Positions 1 through 6,398 of a stretch of 12,995 nucleotides of DNA are shown one piece after another. The stretch comes from Brevibacillus sp. (lineage in GTDB: Bacteria > Bacillota > Bacilli > Brevibacillales > Brevibacillaceae): the NCBI GenBank assembly GCA_029240815.1, contig JARDZO010000159.1, positions 1 through 12,995 of the forward strand, in the 5' to 3' direction. The notes beneath the pieces were generated by a model. That model was not told the DNA's origin, did no database searches, and saw nothing but the letters and a program-made list of their open reading frames with translations. The position numbers and the translations under genes are program-made. Position 1 is the first letter of the stretch. Each line of letters starts with the position of its first letter.

Positions 1-36
1 TTTATAAGATTCTTATCCAGTATAAGTGCAACATAG

Positions 37-135
37 CGAGACCTCGAACGATAGTGAGAAGGCGAGACTTGTGCCCTTTGGGTACTAAGGCTCCGCCAAA
101 GGCTTGGCGTAGCCAAGTTTTCTAATGTCGCTCGC
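37..135. other. Foldable intergenic element with competing hairpins
   Basis: This non-coding stretch contains three short perfect or near-perfect hairpins. GTGCCC/GGGTAC closes a TTT loop at 71-85. CGCCAA (94-99) pairs with TTGGCG (104-109) across a 4-base loop. CTTGGC (103-108) pairs with GCCAAG (112-117) and is followed by TTTTCT. The last two share bases, so they exclude each other, and the last one resembles a weak intrinsic terminator for a plus-strand transcript entering from the left. The flanks, with GCGAG and CTCGC words, are also loosely complementary. It may be the end of a gene outside the window or a copy of a dispersed repeat. No coding frame is seen. Confidence 0.4.
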
Positions 136-139
136 GATC

Positions 140-343
140 TCATGGATTCACTCTTCGCTGAAACAGCCAGACGAGGAACATAAAAAACAGATAGACGAAA
201 GTAAATACGGCAGCTAAAGCAGCATTTGCAAAAACAACGCCAATGCCCAGTAGATCGTCCTGATTTATGTAGGAAAGAAAGGCAAGTAACAGCAAGGAGA
301 GAAACCAAAGTATAGTAGCTATGATGTAGGACATATCAACCAC
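140..343 (-). CDS. Small two-helix membrane protein, hypothetical
   Basis: The frame encodes 67 residues, nearly all of them in two hydrophobic segments (about residues 5-26 and 34-62) joined by a short polar loop with Asn-Gln-Asp-Asp. The end is Arg-Arg before Val-Asn-Pro, consistent with a small integral membrane protein with a positively charged cytoplasmic tail. The start is uncertain. GTG at 343 has a GGGAAA-like upstream purine stretch, and an in-frame ATG at 334 (residue 4) has GAGTGG five bases before it. Neither is a strong ribosome binding site. The family is not recognised and no function is proposed. It points away from the GNAT gene and has no operon partner in view. Confidence 0.55.
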   Translation of the reverse strand: MVDMSYIIATILWFLSLLLLAFLSYINQDDLLGIGVVFANAALAAVFTFVYLFFMFLVWLFQRRVNP

Positions 344-588
344 TCATTTCCCGTATGGTTAATTGGGTTATCGGAAAAGTAGAAGAAAATTTTTACAAGT
401 AAGGAGGGGGAATAGGGAAAAAAACGTTGAATAACAAATAATTGATCAAAAAGCACTATGTGCGAGTAGATCTATCGCCATAAAACAGGATCGTATGAGA
501 AGGAATATTATCCTATGTTTTGTGCGTGTATGATTGAATTTTGTAAATCGGCAGAGGCATGAAAAAGAGGATAAAGAGGTAATTTAAC

Positions 589-1140
589 ATGAAATTTGAG
601 ATTTTTCCCATCATCGAAACAGAACGTTTTTTATTGCGCCAGATGACGAAGGCAGACGCTCCAGCTGTATTCTCTATTTTTTCCGATCCTGATGTAACCA
701 AAGATATGGGGGAAACTCCATTCACTCAGATCGAACAGGCAGAGATGCTCATTGCATTCATGAACGGTCTGTATGAACAAAACCGTGCCATCCGCTGGGG
801 AATCATTCTGAAAGAAGAAAATGCCTTGATCGGAACGTGTGGGTACAATGGCTGGGAAACGAATCGAGGATCGAGAGGGGAAATAGCCTACGATCTCGGG
901 AAACCGTATTGGCGAAAAGGCTACATGACTGAAGTCGTACAAAGCTTGATCACTTTTGGCTTTGAATCGATGGCCTTATACCGTATCGAAGCCTTTACCA
1001 ATGTAGATGCGACTCCTTCCATGCAACTCCTGAAGAAAAATGGTTTCCAGGAAGACGGAATCTTACGTGGATATGCATGCTTTCATGGGGAATACGTTGA
1101 CCAACGTTGTTTTTCGCTTTTACAAAAAGAGTGGAAGTAA
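589..1140 (+). CDS. GNAT family N-acetyltransferase (RimJ/RimL-like)
   Basis: The 183-residue protein has the acetyltransferase layout of the RimJ/RimL-type GNAT subfamily. It opens with ETERFLLR (10-17) and a following Asp-Ala pair. A central strand GTCGYN (82-87) is followed by the acetyl-CoA-binding motif A region, with EIAYDLGKPYWRKGYMTE around 98-115 where the pyrophosphate loop should lie. A late strand ends in the typical NGFQEDGILRGY segment. Proteins of this group transfer acetyl from acetyl-CoA to amino groups of protein N-termini, antibiotics or small metabolites in the cytoplasm. The substrate cannot be read from the sequence. The ATG at 589 is preceded by AGAGGT at good distance. 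It is monocistronic and ends at a hairpin shared with the convergent VOC gene. Confidence 0.9.
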   Translation: MKFEIFPIIETERFLLRQMTKADAPAVFSIFSDPDVTKDMGETPFTQIEQAEMLIAFMNGLYEQNRAIRWGIILKEENALIGTCGYNGWETNRGSRGEIAYDLGKPYWRKGYMTEVVQSLITFGFESMALYRIEAFTNVDATPSMQLLKKNGFQEDGILRGYACFHGEYVDQRCFSLLQKEWK

Positions 1141-1149
1141 CATCAAAAT

Positions 1150-1184
1150 GGCCAGGGTCCCATTTTTACTCGGGATTCCTGGCC
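1150..1184. terminator. Bidirectional terminator between GNAT and VOC genes
   Basis: GGCCAGG (1150-1156) pairs perfectly with CCTGGCC (1178-1184), and the stem continues with CCC (1159-1161) against GGG (1172-1174) around a T-rich loop. It lies between two convergent genes. On the minus strand it is followed by ATTTTG, and on the plus strand only by a short TT run. It is therefore probably the better terminator for the minus-strand gene. Confidence 0.65.
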
Positions 1185-1227
1185 TTCGCTCTACGAAACG
1201 AAGATCTATTGCTGCGCTTCACATTTC

Positions 1228-1602
1228 TTATTTCTTTACATTATAGCAGGTTACCTCAAAAAGAATTCCGCCTAGCGCCCTGAAATACAGACTGTAACCA
1301 CCTCTTATCATTTTAGGTTCATGTTCCGATGCAATGTCGACTGCGGCAAGTTTCTTATAGAACTGGTCGACCTCGGGCATCGTTTCGACATAGAACCCTA
1401 GATGGAAGTCCTTGGGGTAACAGGCTGCTTCGTCTTGGTCGGATCGCAAGGTGCTAAGGACCAAGCTAAAACCATGTCCGTCGGTCATCCCGGCAATGAA
1501 GTCCCCTTTTTGATCTAAAAGCTGAAAGTCAAAAACATTTTGAAAAAATGCTACTGCTTCTGATAGCTCGTAAACACATAAATTTAAATGGCTAAGTTTC
1601 AT
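1228..1602 (-). CDS. VOC (glyoxalase/bleomycin-resistance fold) protein
   Basis: The 124-residue protein is a single vicinal-oxygen-chelate unit with two beta-alpha-beta-beta-beta modules. The metal-ligand positions of the family are visible: His5 in KLSHLNLCV, His67 in FHLGFYVE and Glu116 in ILFEVTC. That supports a metal-dependent enzyme or a ligand-binding resistance protein. Substrates in this superfamily range from methylglyoxal adducts to bleomycin, fosfomycin and catechols, and nothing here picks one. ATG at 1602 is chosen over an upstream in-frame ATG at 1644 because GAGGAGAT sits just before it and the family fold begins directly at this Met. It is convergent with the GNAT gene. Confidence 0.88.
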   Translation of the reverse strand: MKLSHLNLCVYELSEAVAFFQNVFDFQLLDQKGDFIAGMTDGHGFSLVLSTLRSDQDEAACYPKDFHLGFYVETMPEVDQFYKKLAAVDIASEHEPKMIRGGYSLYFRALGGILFEVTCYNVKK

Positions 1603-1647
1603 TTGATGATCTCCTCTCAGGTAAAGTCTTATTTTTTCTAGCAAAAC

Positions 1648-1831
1648 TCAAAAGCTGGTTTCCTTGACGAGCGGATCGTGAGTAGCGATAACTGCTATAC
1701 CATCACCTCCACGATACCTTGGAACAGGCAGCATCGGAGACGAGCAGCTCCCAACCGTCCTGAATGAGTACAAGAACGGTGGTCAACCCATCTGTATGGC
1801 CGGGAGTAATCCATTCGGGCTCCAAATCACC
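1648..1831 (-). pseudogene. Fragment of a metallo-beta-lactamase-fold hydrolase
   Basis: Read on the minus strand, 1831 to about 1706 encodes GDLEPEW, then TPGHTDG, then VLIQDGWELLVSDAA. This is the order of the second metal-binding histidine loop (TPGHTxG) and the bridging Asp strand (GDA) of MBL-fold hydrolases such as AHL lactonases. The frame stops at 1703-1705. In another frame, 1648-1700 reads AVIATHDPLVKE before a stop, which could be the C-terminal HDP segment of the same hydrolase after an internal deletion plus frameshift, or the Walker B-distal part of an ABC ATPase. The N-terminal half with HxHxDH is absent, as the frame runs into the TetR operators. It is a decayed remnant and its family is fairly clear only for the first part. 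Confidence 0.5.
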
Positions 1832-1834
1832 TTG

Positions 1835-1875
1835 TAATCTAACACCGTTAGAATAATCTAATGATGTTAGAATAA
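1835..1875. promoter_or_regulatory. Two tandem TetR-type operators
   Basis: Two inverted repeats, TCTAACACCGTTAGA (1838-1852) and TCTAATGATGTTAGA (1857-1871), sit 19 bp apart centre to centre. Including flanks they are 22-base direct repeats (1835-1856 and 1854-1875) that differ only at four central bases. They lie directly upstream of the TetR gene and overlap its probable promoter. A TAGAAT (1868-1873) and a TG-preceded TATATT (1886-1891) are the -10 candidates. The layout fits cooperative binding of two repressor dimers and autorepression. Confidence 0.75.
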
Positions 1876-1914
1876 GGAAATGTGGTATATTTGTCAAGTG
1901 AGGAGGTGAGCCCA

Positions 1915-2625
1915 TTGGCAAGACGACGAACCACCCAACTACTCAACTCTGTAACCGAAGAAGGCACGAGTCATATTCCTCTTGACCGGGTTCGAATTCT
2001 GGAAACCGCCTTACGGTTATTGGACGAGATTGGCTTGAAAGAATTAAGCATGAGGAAAATAGCTGACAAATTACAGGTAAAAACGGCATCCCTTTATTAT
2101 CATGTAAGAGACAAGGAAGAATTGATGCAGCTGCTCTCAGATCGGATATGCGGAGAAATGGTTTGGCCGGAAACTTCCCTGCCTTGGCAAGAACAGATTT
2201 ATCAATGGGCAGGGCAGTTCAGAAAGATTCTACTCTCCCATCGAGATGCGGTAGAGTTGATTAATCAAACGATAGCTACGGGCTACGAGCGGCTAACCCA
2301 AATCGAAAAGCTGTATCAACTACTCGTTTCAGCGGGCTTTTCAGATCCCAATGTTCCGTGGATAGCCTCCATGCTGAAAAATTACGTGCAGGGCTTTGTA
2401 GCCGAAGAGGCTCAGCTACAGGCAATTGCAAGGAACCATCATTCTTCATACGAGGAAATGAGCGAACAATTTGACCAATTTTTTAGTCAATTGCCGCAAG
2501 AACGATTTCCGAATATGATTCGCCTAGCGTCTTATACCACAAAAACCAATTGGGAGAATGAATTCCATTTTGGATTAAGCGTATTAATAGATGGGTTTTC
2601 AGCCAAACTCATGCAGGGGAATTGA
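1915..2625 (+). CDS. TetR/AcrR family repressor with TetR_C-type domain
   Basis: The 236-residue regulator has an N-terminal helix-turn-helix at about residues 24-71 with the signature MRKIADKLQVKTASLYYHV followed by RDKEEL. The rest is an all-helical ligand-binding domain resembling the TetR class C-terminal domain (the group that includes tetracycline repressors). The chosen start is TTG at 1915, eight bases after AGGAGG (1901-1906). A GTG at 1882 in the same frame would put the ribosome site inside the gene. Two tandem palindromic operators lie just upstream, so it probably represses itself. No intact target gene adjoins: upstream on the other strand is only a hydrolase fragment, and downstream is another broken frame. 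The ligand is unknown. Confidence 0.9.
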   Translation: MARRRTTQLLNSVTEEGTSHIPLDRVRILETALRLLDEIGLKELSMRKIADKLQVKTASLYYHVRDKEELMQLLSDRICGEMVWPETSLPWQEQIYQWAGQFRKILLSHRDAVELINQTIATGYERLTQIEKLYQLLVSAGFSDPNVPWIASMLKNYVQGFVAEEAQLQAIARNHHSSYEEMSEQFDQFFSQLPQERFPNMIRLASYTTKTNWENEFHFGLSVLIDGFSAKLMQGN

Positions 2626-2743
2626 GGAATCTTAGACAGCGGAGCCGCATCTTATAAAGCTAAACATTACGCTCCCTCTAAATGATTCAGTTTCCTCACT
2701 CAGACTCATGAATTCGCAGGATTTCACCCTGTGGCAAGTGTGA

Positions 2744-2941
2744 GAGAAGAAGTCATGGAGGAGTGGTCGATTTATCTTAACTGACTTCCATCCCTTCGCT
2801 CGTATCTGGAAGAACACGTACAATCTAGAAGTCGAAGTAGCTTTTGCAAAGTTATTGCCAGAGGAAGAACGTTCAGAATTTAGAAAGGTACTCGTGCGAA
2901 GTTGGACAGGAGGCGATATTATAACCACAGTAGCCTGCTAA
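2744..2941 (+). pseudogene. Unrecognised C-terminal gene fragment
   Basis: After an in-frame TGA at 2741-2743, 65 codons stay open to a TAA at 2939-2941. There is no ATG/GTG start with a ribosome site at the beginning. The text looks like real protein: DFHPFARIWKNTYNLEVEVA, then an acidic helix LLPEEERSEFRK, then SWTGGDIITTVAC. The plus-strand frame just upstream (about 2705-2780) also reads sensibly, with HEFAGFHPVASVREEVMEEW, and meets the first near 2770-2780. This suggests one gene broken by a frameshift. The family is not recognised. It lies between the TetR and Nudix genes and could be the lost partner of either. Confidence 0.4.
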
Positions 2942-2970
2942 ATGGGCATTAATATATAACAGGAGGTAAC

Positions 2971-3429
2971 ATGAAGCCAATTAGAAATTCTGCTAAAGCA
3001 GTAATAACGCAAAATGAAAAAATTTTATTAACAAAGAATAGAGATGAGTTTGGATTCTTTTATTTATTTCCTGGAGGTGGGCAAGATCATGGCGAAGAAT
3101 GAAAAGATGCTGTTATGAGAGAGTGTTTAGAAGAACTTGGAGAAAAAGTGGAAGTACGTGAACTTGTTTACGTACGTGAGTACATTGGTAAGAATCATGA
3201 ATTTGCAAAGTGGGATTCAGGTGTTCATCAAGTTGAATTTTACTTTAACTGTTCATTAACGTCAGAAGAATCAACATTTTTGAATGGTACGAATCCTGAT
3301 GAAAATCAGGTAGGTGTTGAATGGGTTGAAATTAAAAATCTTGAGAACATAAGGTTATACCCAAAAGCGCTCAGTAAATTTATCAAACAATATGATTTTA
3401 ATATCCGTTACCTTGGTGATGTTAATTAA
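2971..3429 (+). pseudogene. Nudix hydrolase gene with in-frame TGA
   Basis: From ATG 2971, preceded by AGGAGGT, the frame encodes a 152-codon Nudix protein interrupted only at codon 44 (TGA, 3100-3102). The Nudix box GX5EX7REUXEEXGU runs across the stop: Gly-Gly-Gly-Gln-Asp-His-Gly-Glu-Glu, stop, Lys-Asp-Ala-Val-Met, then RECLEELGE. The acidic metal ligands are intact. The rest of the fold, including the KDAV-type helix and the C-terminal EWVEIKNLENI, continues to the normal end. A Met at 3115 could in theory restart translation, but it lacks a ribosome site and would lose half of the Nudix box. The gene is noticeably AT-rich beside the MerR operon, which hints at separate origin. It is a probable recent nonsense pseudogene, or an assembly or read error. 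Confidence 0.8.
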
Positions 3430-3434
3430 ATAGC

Positions 3435-3489
3435 TACACTAACGGGTATCTATAGTGTAATAAGGTGGTTGCTTCGGCAGCCGTTTTTT
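3435..3489 (+). terminator. Double hairpin terminator after the Nudix gene
   Basis: TACACTA (3435-3441) and TAGTGTA (3453-3459) form a perfect 7-bp stem. It is followed by a second stem GGTTGC (3467-3472) / GCAGCC (3477-3482) closed by a TTCG tetraloop, then six T residues (3484-3489). The second hairpin is a textbook rho-independent terminator. The first may stabilise the transcript end. Confidence 0.85.
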
Positions 3490-3583
3490 ATTGTTATACG
3501 GTTTATCTCATGCGACTTGTTGGTGGTTTTGGAAGTAAGTTTGGCACTCGTATTTCGCATTGGAAAAAACTTCATAAAGATCC

Positions 3584-3614
3584 TTGACCATTACGTAACG
3601 TAACGGTTTATAGT
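3584..3614 (+). promoter_or_regulatory. MerR-type promoter with 19-bp spacer and operator
   Basis: TTGACC (3584-3589) and TATAGT (3609-3614) are separated by exactly 19 bp. Inside lies CCATTACGTAACGTAACGG (3588-3606), a 19-base palindrome centred at 3597 with one mismatched pair, its core being TTACGT-A-ACGTAA. An over-long spacer holding a dyad is the hallmark of promoters that MerR-family proteins untwist to activate. It drives the downstream MerR gene and, by gene overlap, the SRPBCC and exporter genes. Confidence 0.88.
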
Positions 3615-3657
3615 GAAGATACCGGTGAAACGCTAGCGACCAAGAAAGGGGCTGATC

Positions 3658-4167
3658 ATGAAGCGACAGTGGAAAGTCGGAGAACTTGCGAAAATGGCGG
3701 GAATTACGATACGAACTTTGCGTTTTTACGATCAGATCGGTTTGTTTTCGCCATCCGGCTATTCGTCATCCGGATACAGACTCTACACCGAAAAGGACAT
3801 TTCACGCCTGCAGCAAATCTTGTCCTTGAAGGAGTTGGGGCTATCGCTGGAGCAGATTAAAGCCGTCATGGCCGGAGATCAACTCAGCCTGTCAGAAATT
3901 GTTACCATTCAAATAGATAGCCTGAAAGAAAATATCCGCATGCAGCAAAAACTCTTGCACGAGCTTGAGAATGTATCGAGTCGGATGCAAAGGAACGAAC
4001 CGTTTACCGTTGAGCATTTCATGAACATCATGCGGACGATGAGAATGAATCATGAGAAATTTTTCGCCGAGAGAAAATCGAGTATGGATCTCTACCTCGA
4101 CCGACTTGGTGAATATTTAGACGAGCATCCGGAAGAACCCGGACAAGGAGGTTTCGACTGTGAGTGA
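3658..4167 (+). CDS. MerR family transcriptional regulator
   Basis: The 169-residue protein begins with the MerR winged helix-turn-helix: VGELAKMAGITIRTLRFYDQ at about 6-25, wing GYRLYTEKD, second helix pair LSLKELGLSLEQIKAVM. A dimerising coiled coil covers about 80-112. The C-terminal part is short and has only one cysteine, near the end (FDCE), so a metal-thiolate sensor is unlikely. A small organic or cationic effector is more plausible. ATG 3658 follows AAAGGGG at normal distance. The end overlaps the SRPBCC gene by 8 bp. It should activate its own operon from the 19-bp-spacer promoter at 3584-3614. Confidence 0.93.
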   Translation: MKRQWKVGELAKMAGITIRTLRFYDQIGLFSPSGYSSSGYRLYTEKDISRLQQILSLKELGLSLEQIKAVMAGDQLSLSEIVTIQIDSLKENIRMQQKLLHELENVSSRMQRNEPFTVEHFMNIMRTMRMNHEKFFAERKSSMDLYLDRLGEYLDEHPEEPGQGGFDCE

Positions 4168-4600
4168 AAGATCCGCCAAACATTCCACATTTGTCATCGA
4201 AAGGAACTATAAACATTCCCCTGCCCGTGTATTCGCTGCATGGGCAGGTCAAGCAGCCAAAGCCGGCTGGTTTCCTAAAGCCGACGAGTTCGACTTCCGC
4301 GTCGGCGGACGCGAATTCAATCGCGGTGGACCGCCTGGGGGACCAGTTTACACATTCGATGCCTGCTATCAGGAGATCGTTCAAAATAGGCGCATTGTAT
4401 ACTCATACACTCTGGACATGGAAGACAAGCGGATGTCTGTCTCCGTGACGACGGTGGAATTCGAGTCCGTGGATGGCGGCACGCGCTTGATCTATACCGA
4501 GCAAGGCGTTTTTCTGGACGGTCTCGATACGCCTGAACAGCGTGAGCACGGAACGAAGGTGATGTTGGATCGGCTCGGAGAGGCTCTGGACGGCCAGTGA
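4160..4600 (+). CDS. SRPBCC (AHSA1-type) ligand-binding protein
   Basis: The 146-residue protein has the AHSA1/START-like helix-grip layout. An N-terminal strand FVIERNYKHSPARVFAAW precedes the WF turn. Then come the DFRVGGREF strand, a glycine-rich GGPPGGPVY segment, YQEIVQNRRIVYSY, the GGTRLIYTEQG strand, and a C-terminal helix with MLDRLGEAL that would cover the hydrophobic cavity. Members bind or act on hydrophobic small molecules, and most have no assigned reaction. The start is GTG at 4160, eight bases after AAGGAGG (4145-4151), inside the MerR coding end. The stop overlaps the GTG of the exporter gene by 4 bp. Context suggests it binds or detoxifies the compound sensed by MerR and exported by the MFS pump. 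Confidence 0.9.
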   Translation: MSERSAKHSTFVIERNYKHSPARVFAAWAGQAAKAGWFPKADEFDFRVGGREFNRGGPPGGPVYTFDACYQEIVQNRRIVYSYTLDMEDKRMSVSVTTVEFESVDGGTRLIYTEQGVFLDGLDTPEQREHGTKVMLDRLGEALDGQ

Positions 4601-6162
4601 AAGATGCTGCGTTTGAATCGAATATCCGGGCCGGTTTGAAGGAATGGATTGGACTTGCCGTGCTATCATTGCCTGCCATGCTCGTTTCGATAGACTTGTC
4701 CGTAATGATTCTCGCACTTCCTCACATAAGCGTCTCTCTCGGCGCTGACAGCACAGAGCAGCTATGGATCATGGACATATACGGCTTCATGCTCTCGGGG
4801 TTTCTGATCACGATGGGCACACTCGGAGATCGGCTCGGCCGCCGTAAGCTGCTGATGATCGGCGCAGCGGCATTCGGTTCGGCTTCGTTGTTGGCCGCTT
4901 ATTCCAACACCTCCGGAATGCTGATTGCAGCACGGGCGCTGCTCGGCATAGCCGGGGCGACGGTATCGCCTTCGTCCCTGGCTTTAATCAGCAATATGTT
5001 CCGGGATCATAAGCAGCGCTCCCTCGCCATAGGCATTTGGTTCATGTGCTCCATGGGAGGCATGGCGCTTGGCCCTGTAGTCGGCGGGATGATGCTGGAG
5101 CATTTTTCATGGGGTTCGATTTTTCTACTAGGCGTTCCAGTCATGGCGCTGCTGTTGTTGACTGCGTCCCATCTTCTGCCCGAATATCGGGATCCCGCAC
5201 CTGGTCTCTTGGATATGACTAGCGTCATGCTGTCGATGTGCACCATTCTACTGGCAATATACGGCCTTAAGGAAATCGCTAAGCAGGGTCTACAGACCTT
5301 GCCGCTCATTGCCATCGTGGCGGGAGTTGTTTTCGGGACGTTATTCGTAAGACGGCAGCAACGGTTGGACACTCCGCTAATGGACTTGCGCCTATTCGCA
5401 AACCCCGCCTTCAGCACGGCGCTTGGCGGCATGTTCGGCATCACTTTGACAGGCGCTTCCATGCTCTTCATCGCACAGCATCTTCAATTCGTGGAAGGAC
5501 TATCACCGCTCCGGGCAGCGATGTGCATGCTCCCGGGAGTGGTTGCGTCGATGGCGGGCATGTTGTTGTCGCCGCTCATTGCTCGGCGGATCCGACCGTC
5601 GCTCCTCATCGGGGCAGGCCTTGCCATCTCGGCGACTGGTTGTATACTACTGTCCCAGGTAGGGGCGGGATCCGGACTCTCTACCCTGATCGTCGGTTAT
5701 ATCTTTTTTAATGTTGGAGTAGCTCCGTTTGCGAGCTTGTCCAGCGATCTAATTGTCGGCTCGGCCCCGCCGGCGAAAGCGGGATCGGCGGCGTCCTTGC
5801 TGCAGACGAGCGGTGAATTCGCATTCGCACTTGGTATCGCCGTATTAGGCAGCATCGGCACATACGTGTACCGCACTCAAATTGACAGCTTCATACCGAC
5901 AGATGTTACGATGTTAACAGCCGTGGCCTCCCGCGAAAGTCTGGCTGGGGCAGTCTCGGCGGCAAAAGCTTTGCCCGAACCTATTGGTTCAACACTTCTT
6001 CATGGCGCCCAGGTAGCATTTACCCACGGCATGCATGCTGTTGTGGCCATTAGCGGCGGGCTCATGATCGCTATCGCCATACTCACCGTGATCAAGCTTC
6101 GGCATATACCTCCCATCGGGCAGAAAACTCCAGGTGATTTGGAATTATCTACTCAAGAATAA
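4597..6162 (+). CDS. DHA2-family MFS exporter, QacA/SmvA-like
   Basis: The 521-residue protein is close in length to QacA and shows repeated hydrophobic segments consistent with 14 transmembrane helices. In helix 1, SIDLSVMILALP carries Asp33. WIMDIYG carries Asp60. These match the spacing of the QacA Asp34 and Asp61. Motif A, GTLGDRLGRRKLL, is at about 74-86, and an antiporter motif C-like GPVVGG follows. Members expel quaternary ammonium and other cationic lipophilic compounds by proton antiport at the cell membrane. The start is GTG 4597, overlapping the SRPBCC stop (GTGA), with GGAGAGG 13 bases upstream, so translation is probably coupled. It is the last gene of the MerR operon and ends before a hairpin terminator. 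Confidence 0.93.
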   Translation: MKDAAFESNIRAGLKEWIGLAVLSLPAMLVSIDLSVMILALPHISVSLGADSTEQLWIMDIYGFMLSGFLITMGTLGDRLGRRKLLMIGAAAFGSASLLAAYSNTSGMLIAARALLGIAGATVSPSSLALISNMFRDHKQRSLAIGIWFMCSMGGMALGPVVGGMMLEHFSWGSIFLLGVPVMALLLLTASHLLPEYRDPAPGLLDMTSVMLSMCTILLAIYGLKEIAKQGLQTLPLIAIVAGVVFGTLFVRRQQRLDTPLMDLRLFANPAFSTALGGMFGITLTGASMLFIAQHLQFVEGLSPLRAAMCMLPGVVASMAGMLLSPLIARRIRPSLLIGAGLAISATGCILLSQVGAGSGLSTLIVGYIFFNVGVAPFASLSSDLIVGSAPPAKAGSAASLLQTSGEFAFALGIAVLGSIGTYVYRTQIDSFIPTDVTMLTAVASRESLAGAVSAAKALPEPIGSTLLHGAQVAFTHGMHAVVAISGGLMIAIAILTVIKLRHIPPIGQKTPGDLELSTQE

Positions 6163-6332
6163 GGGAAGGCTTGATGTTCTATTTTTCTGCATTCATGTCC
6201 GCGGTTGTCAAACGGGATTATTTTTGAAACACCTCTGTATTGGAAAATGAAACTCTTTAATGGAAATGTCATCTATTTACGTTTTCGATTTGGTAACGTT
6301 GGTGAACTAAAGGGTAACGATAGTTGAAAACG

Positions 6333-6385
6333 CAGCGGCAGTCTAGGACTTTATTTCCTCGTACTGGGCTACCGCTGTCTCTTTT
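6333..6385. terminator. Long bidirectional terminator hairpin
   Basis: CAGCGG (6333-6338) pairs with CCGCTG (6372-6377). Inner helices CAGT/ACTG and AGGA/TCCT extend it around CTTTATT. The plus side ends in TCTCTTTT, and the minus side in CGTTTTC. It lies between the converging ends of the exporter operon and the first aminopeptidase gene. The 6163-6332 stretch before it shows no convincing gene. Confidence 0.7.
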
Positions 6386-6398
6386 GGTTTAATGATCC

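Noticed and set aside
1603..1644. Longer start of the VOC protein at 1644
   Set aside because: The upstream 14 codons have no ribosome site before them, while GAGGAGAT lies directly before ATG 1602, where the fold begins.
3100..3102. TGA as a selenocysteine codon in the Nudix gene
   Set aside because: Nudix enzymes do not use selenocysteine at this variable position, and no stem-loop suited to a bacterial SECIS is evident right after it. A nonsense mutation is simpler.
3115..3429. Separate 104-residue protein starting at 3115
   Set aside because: It begins in the middle of the Nudix box without a ribosome site. It is the downstream part of the interrupted Nudix gene.
5007..5471. A 154-codon minus-strand frame
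   Set aside because: It is antisense to the MFS exporter and shows no domain. The exporter motifs on the plus strand are clear.
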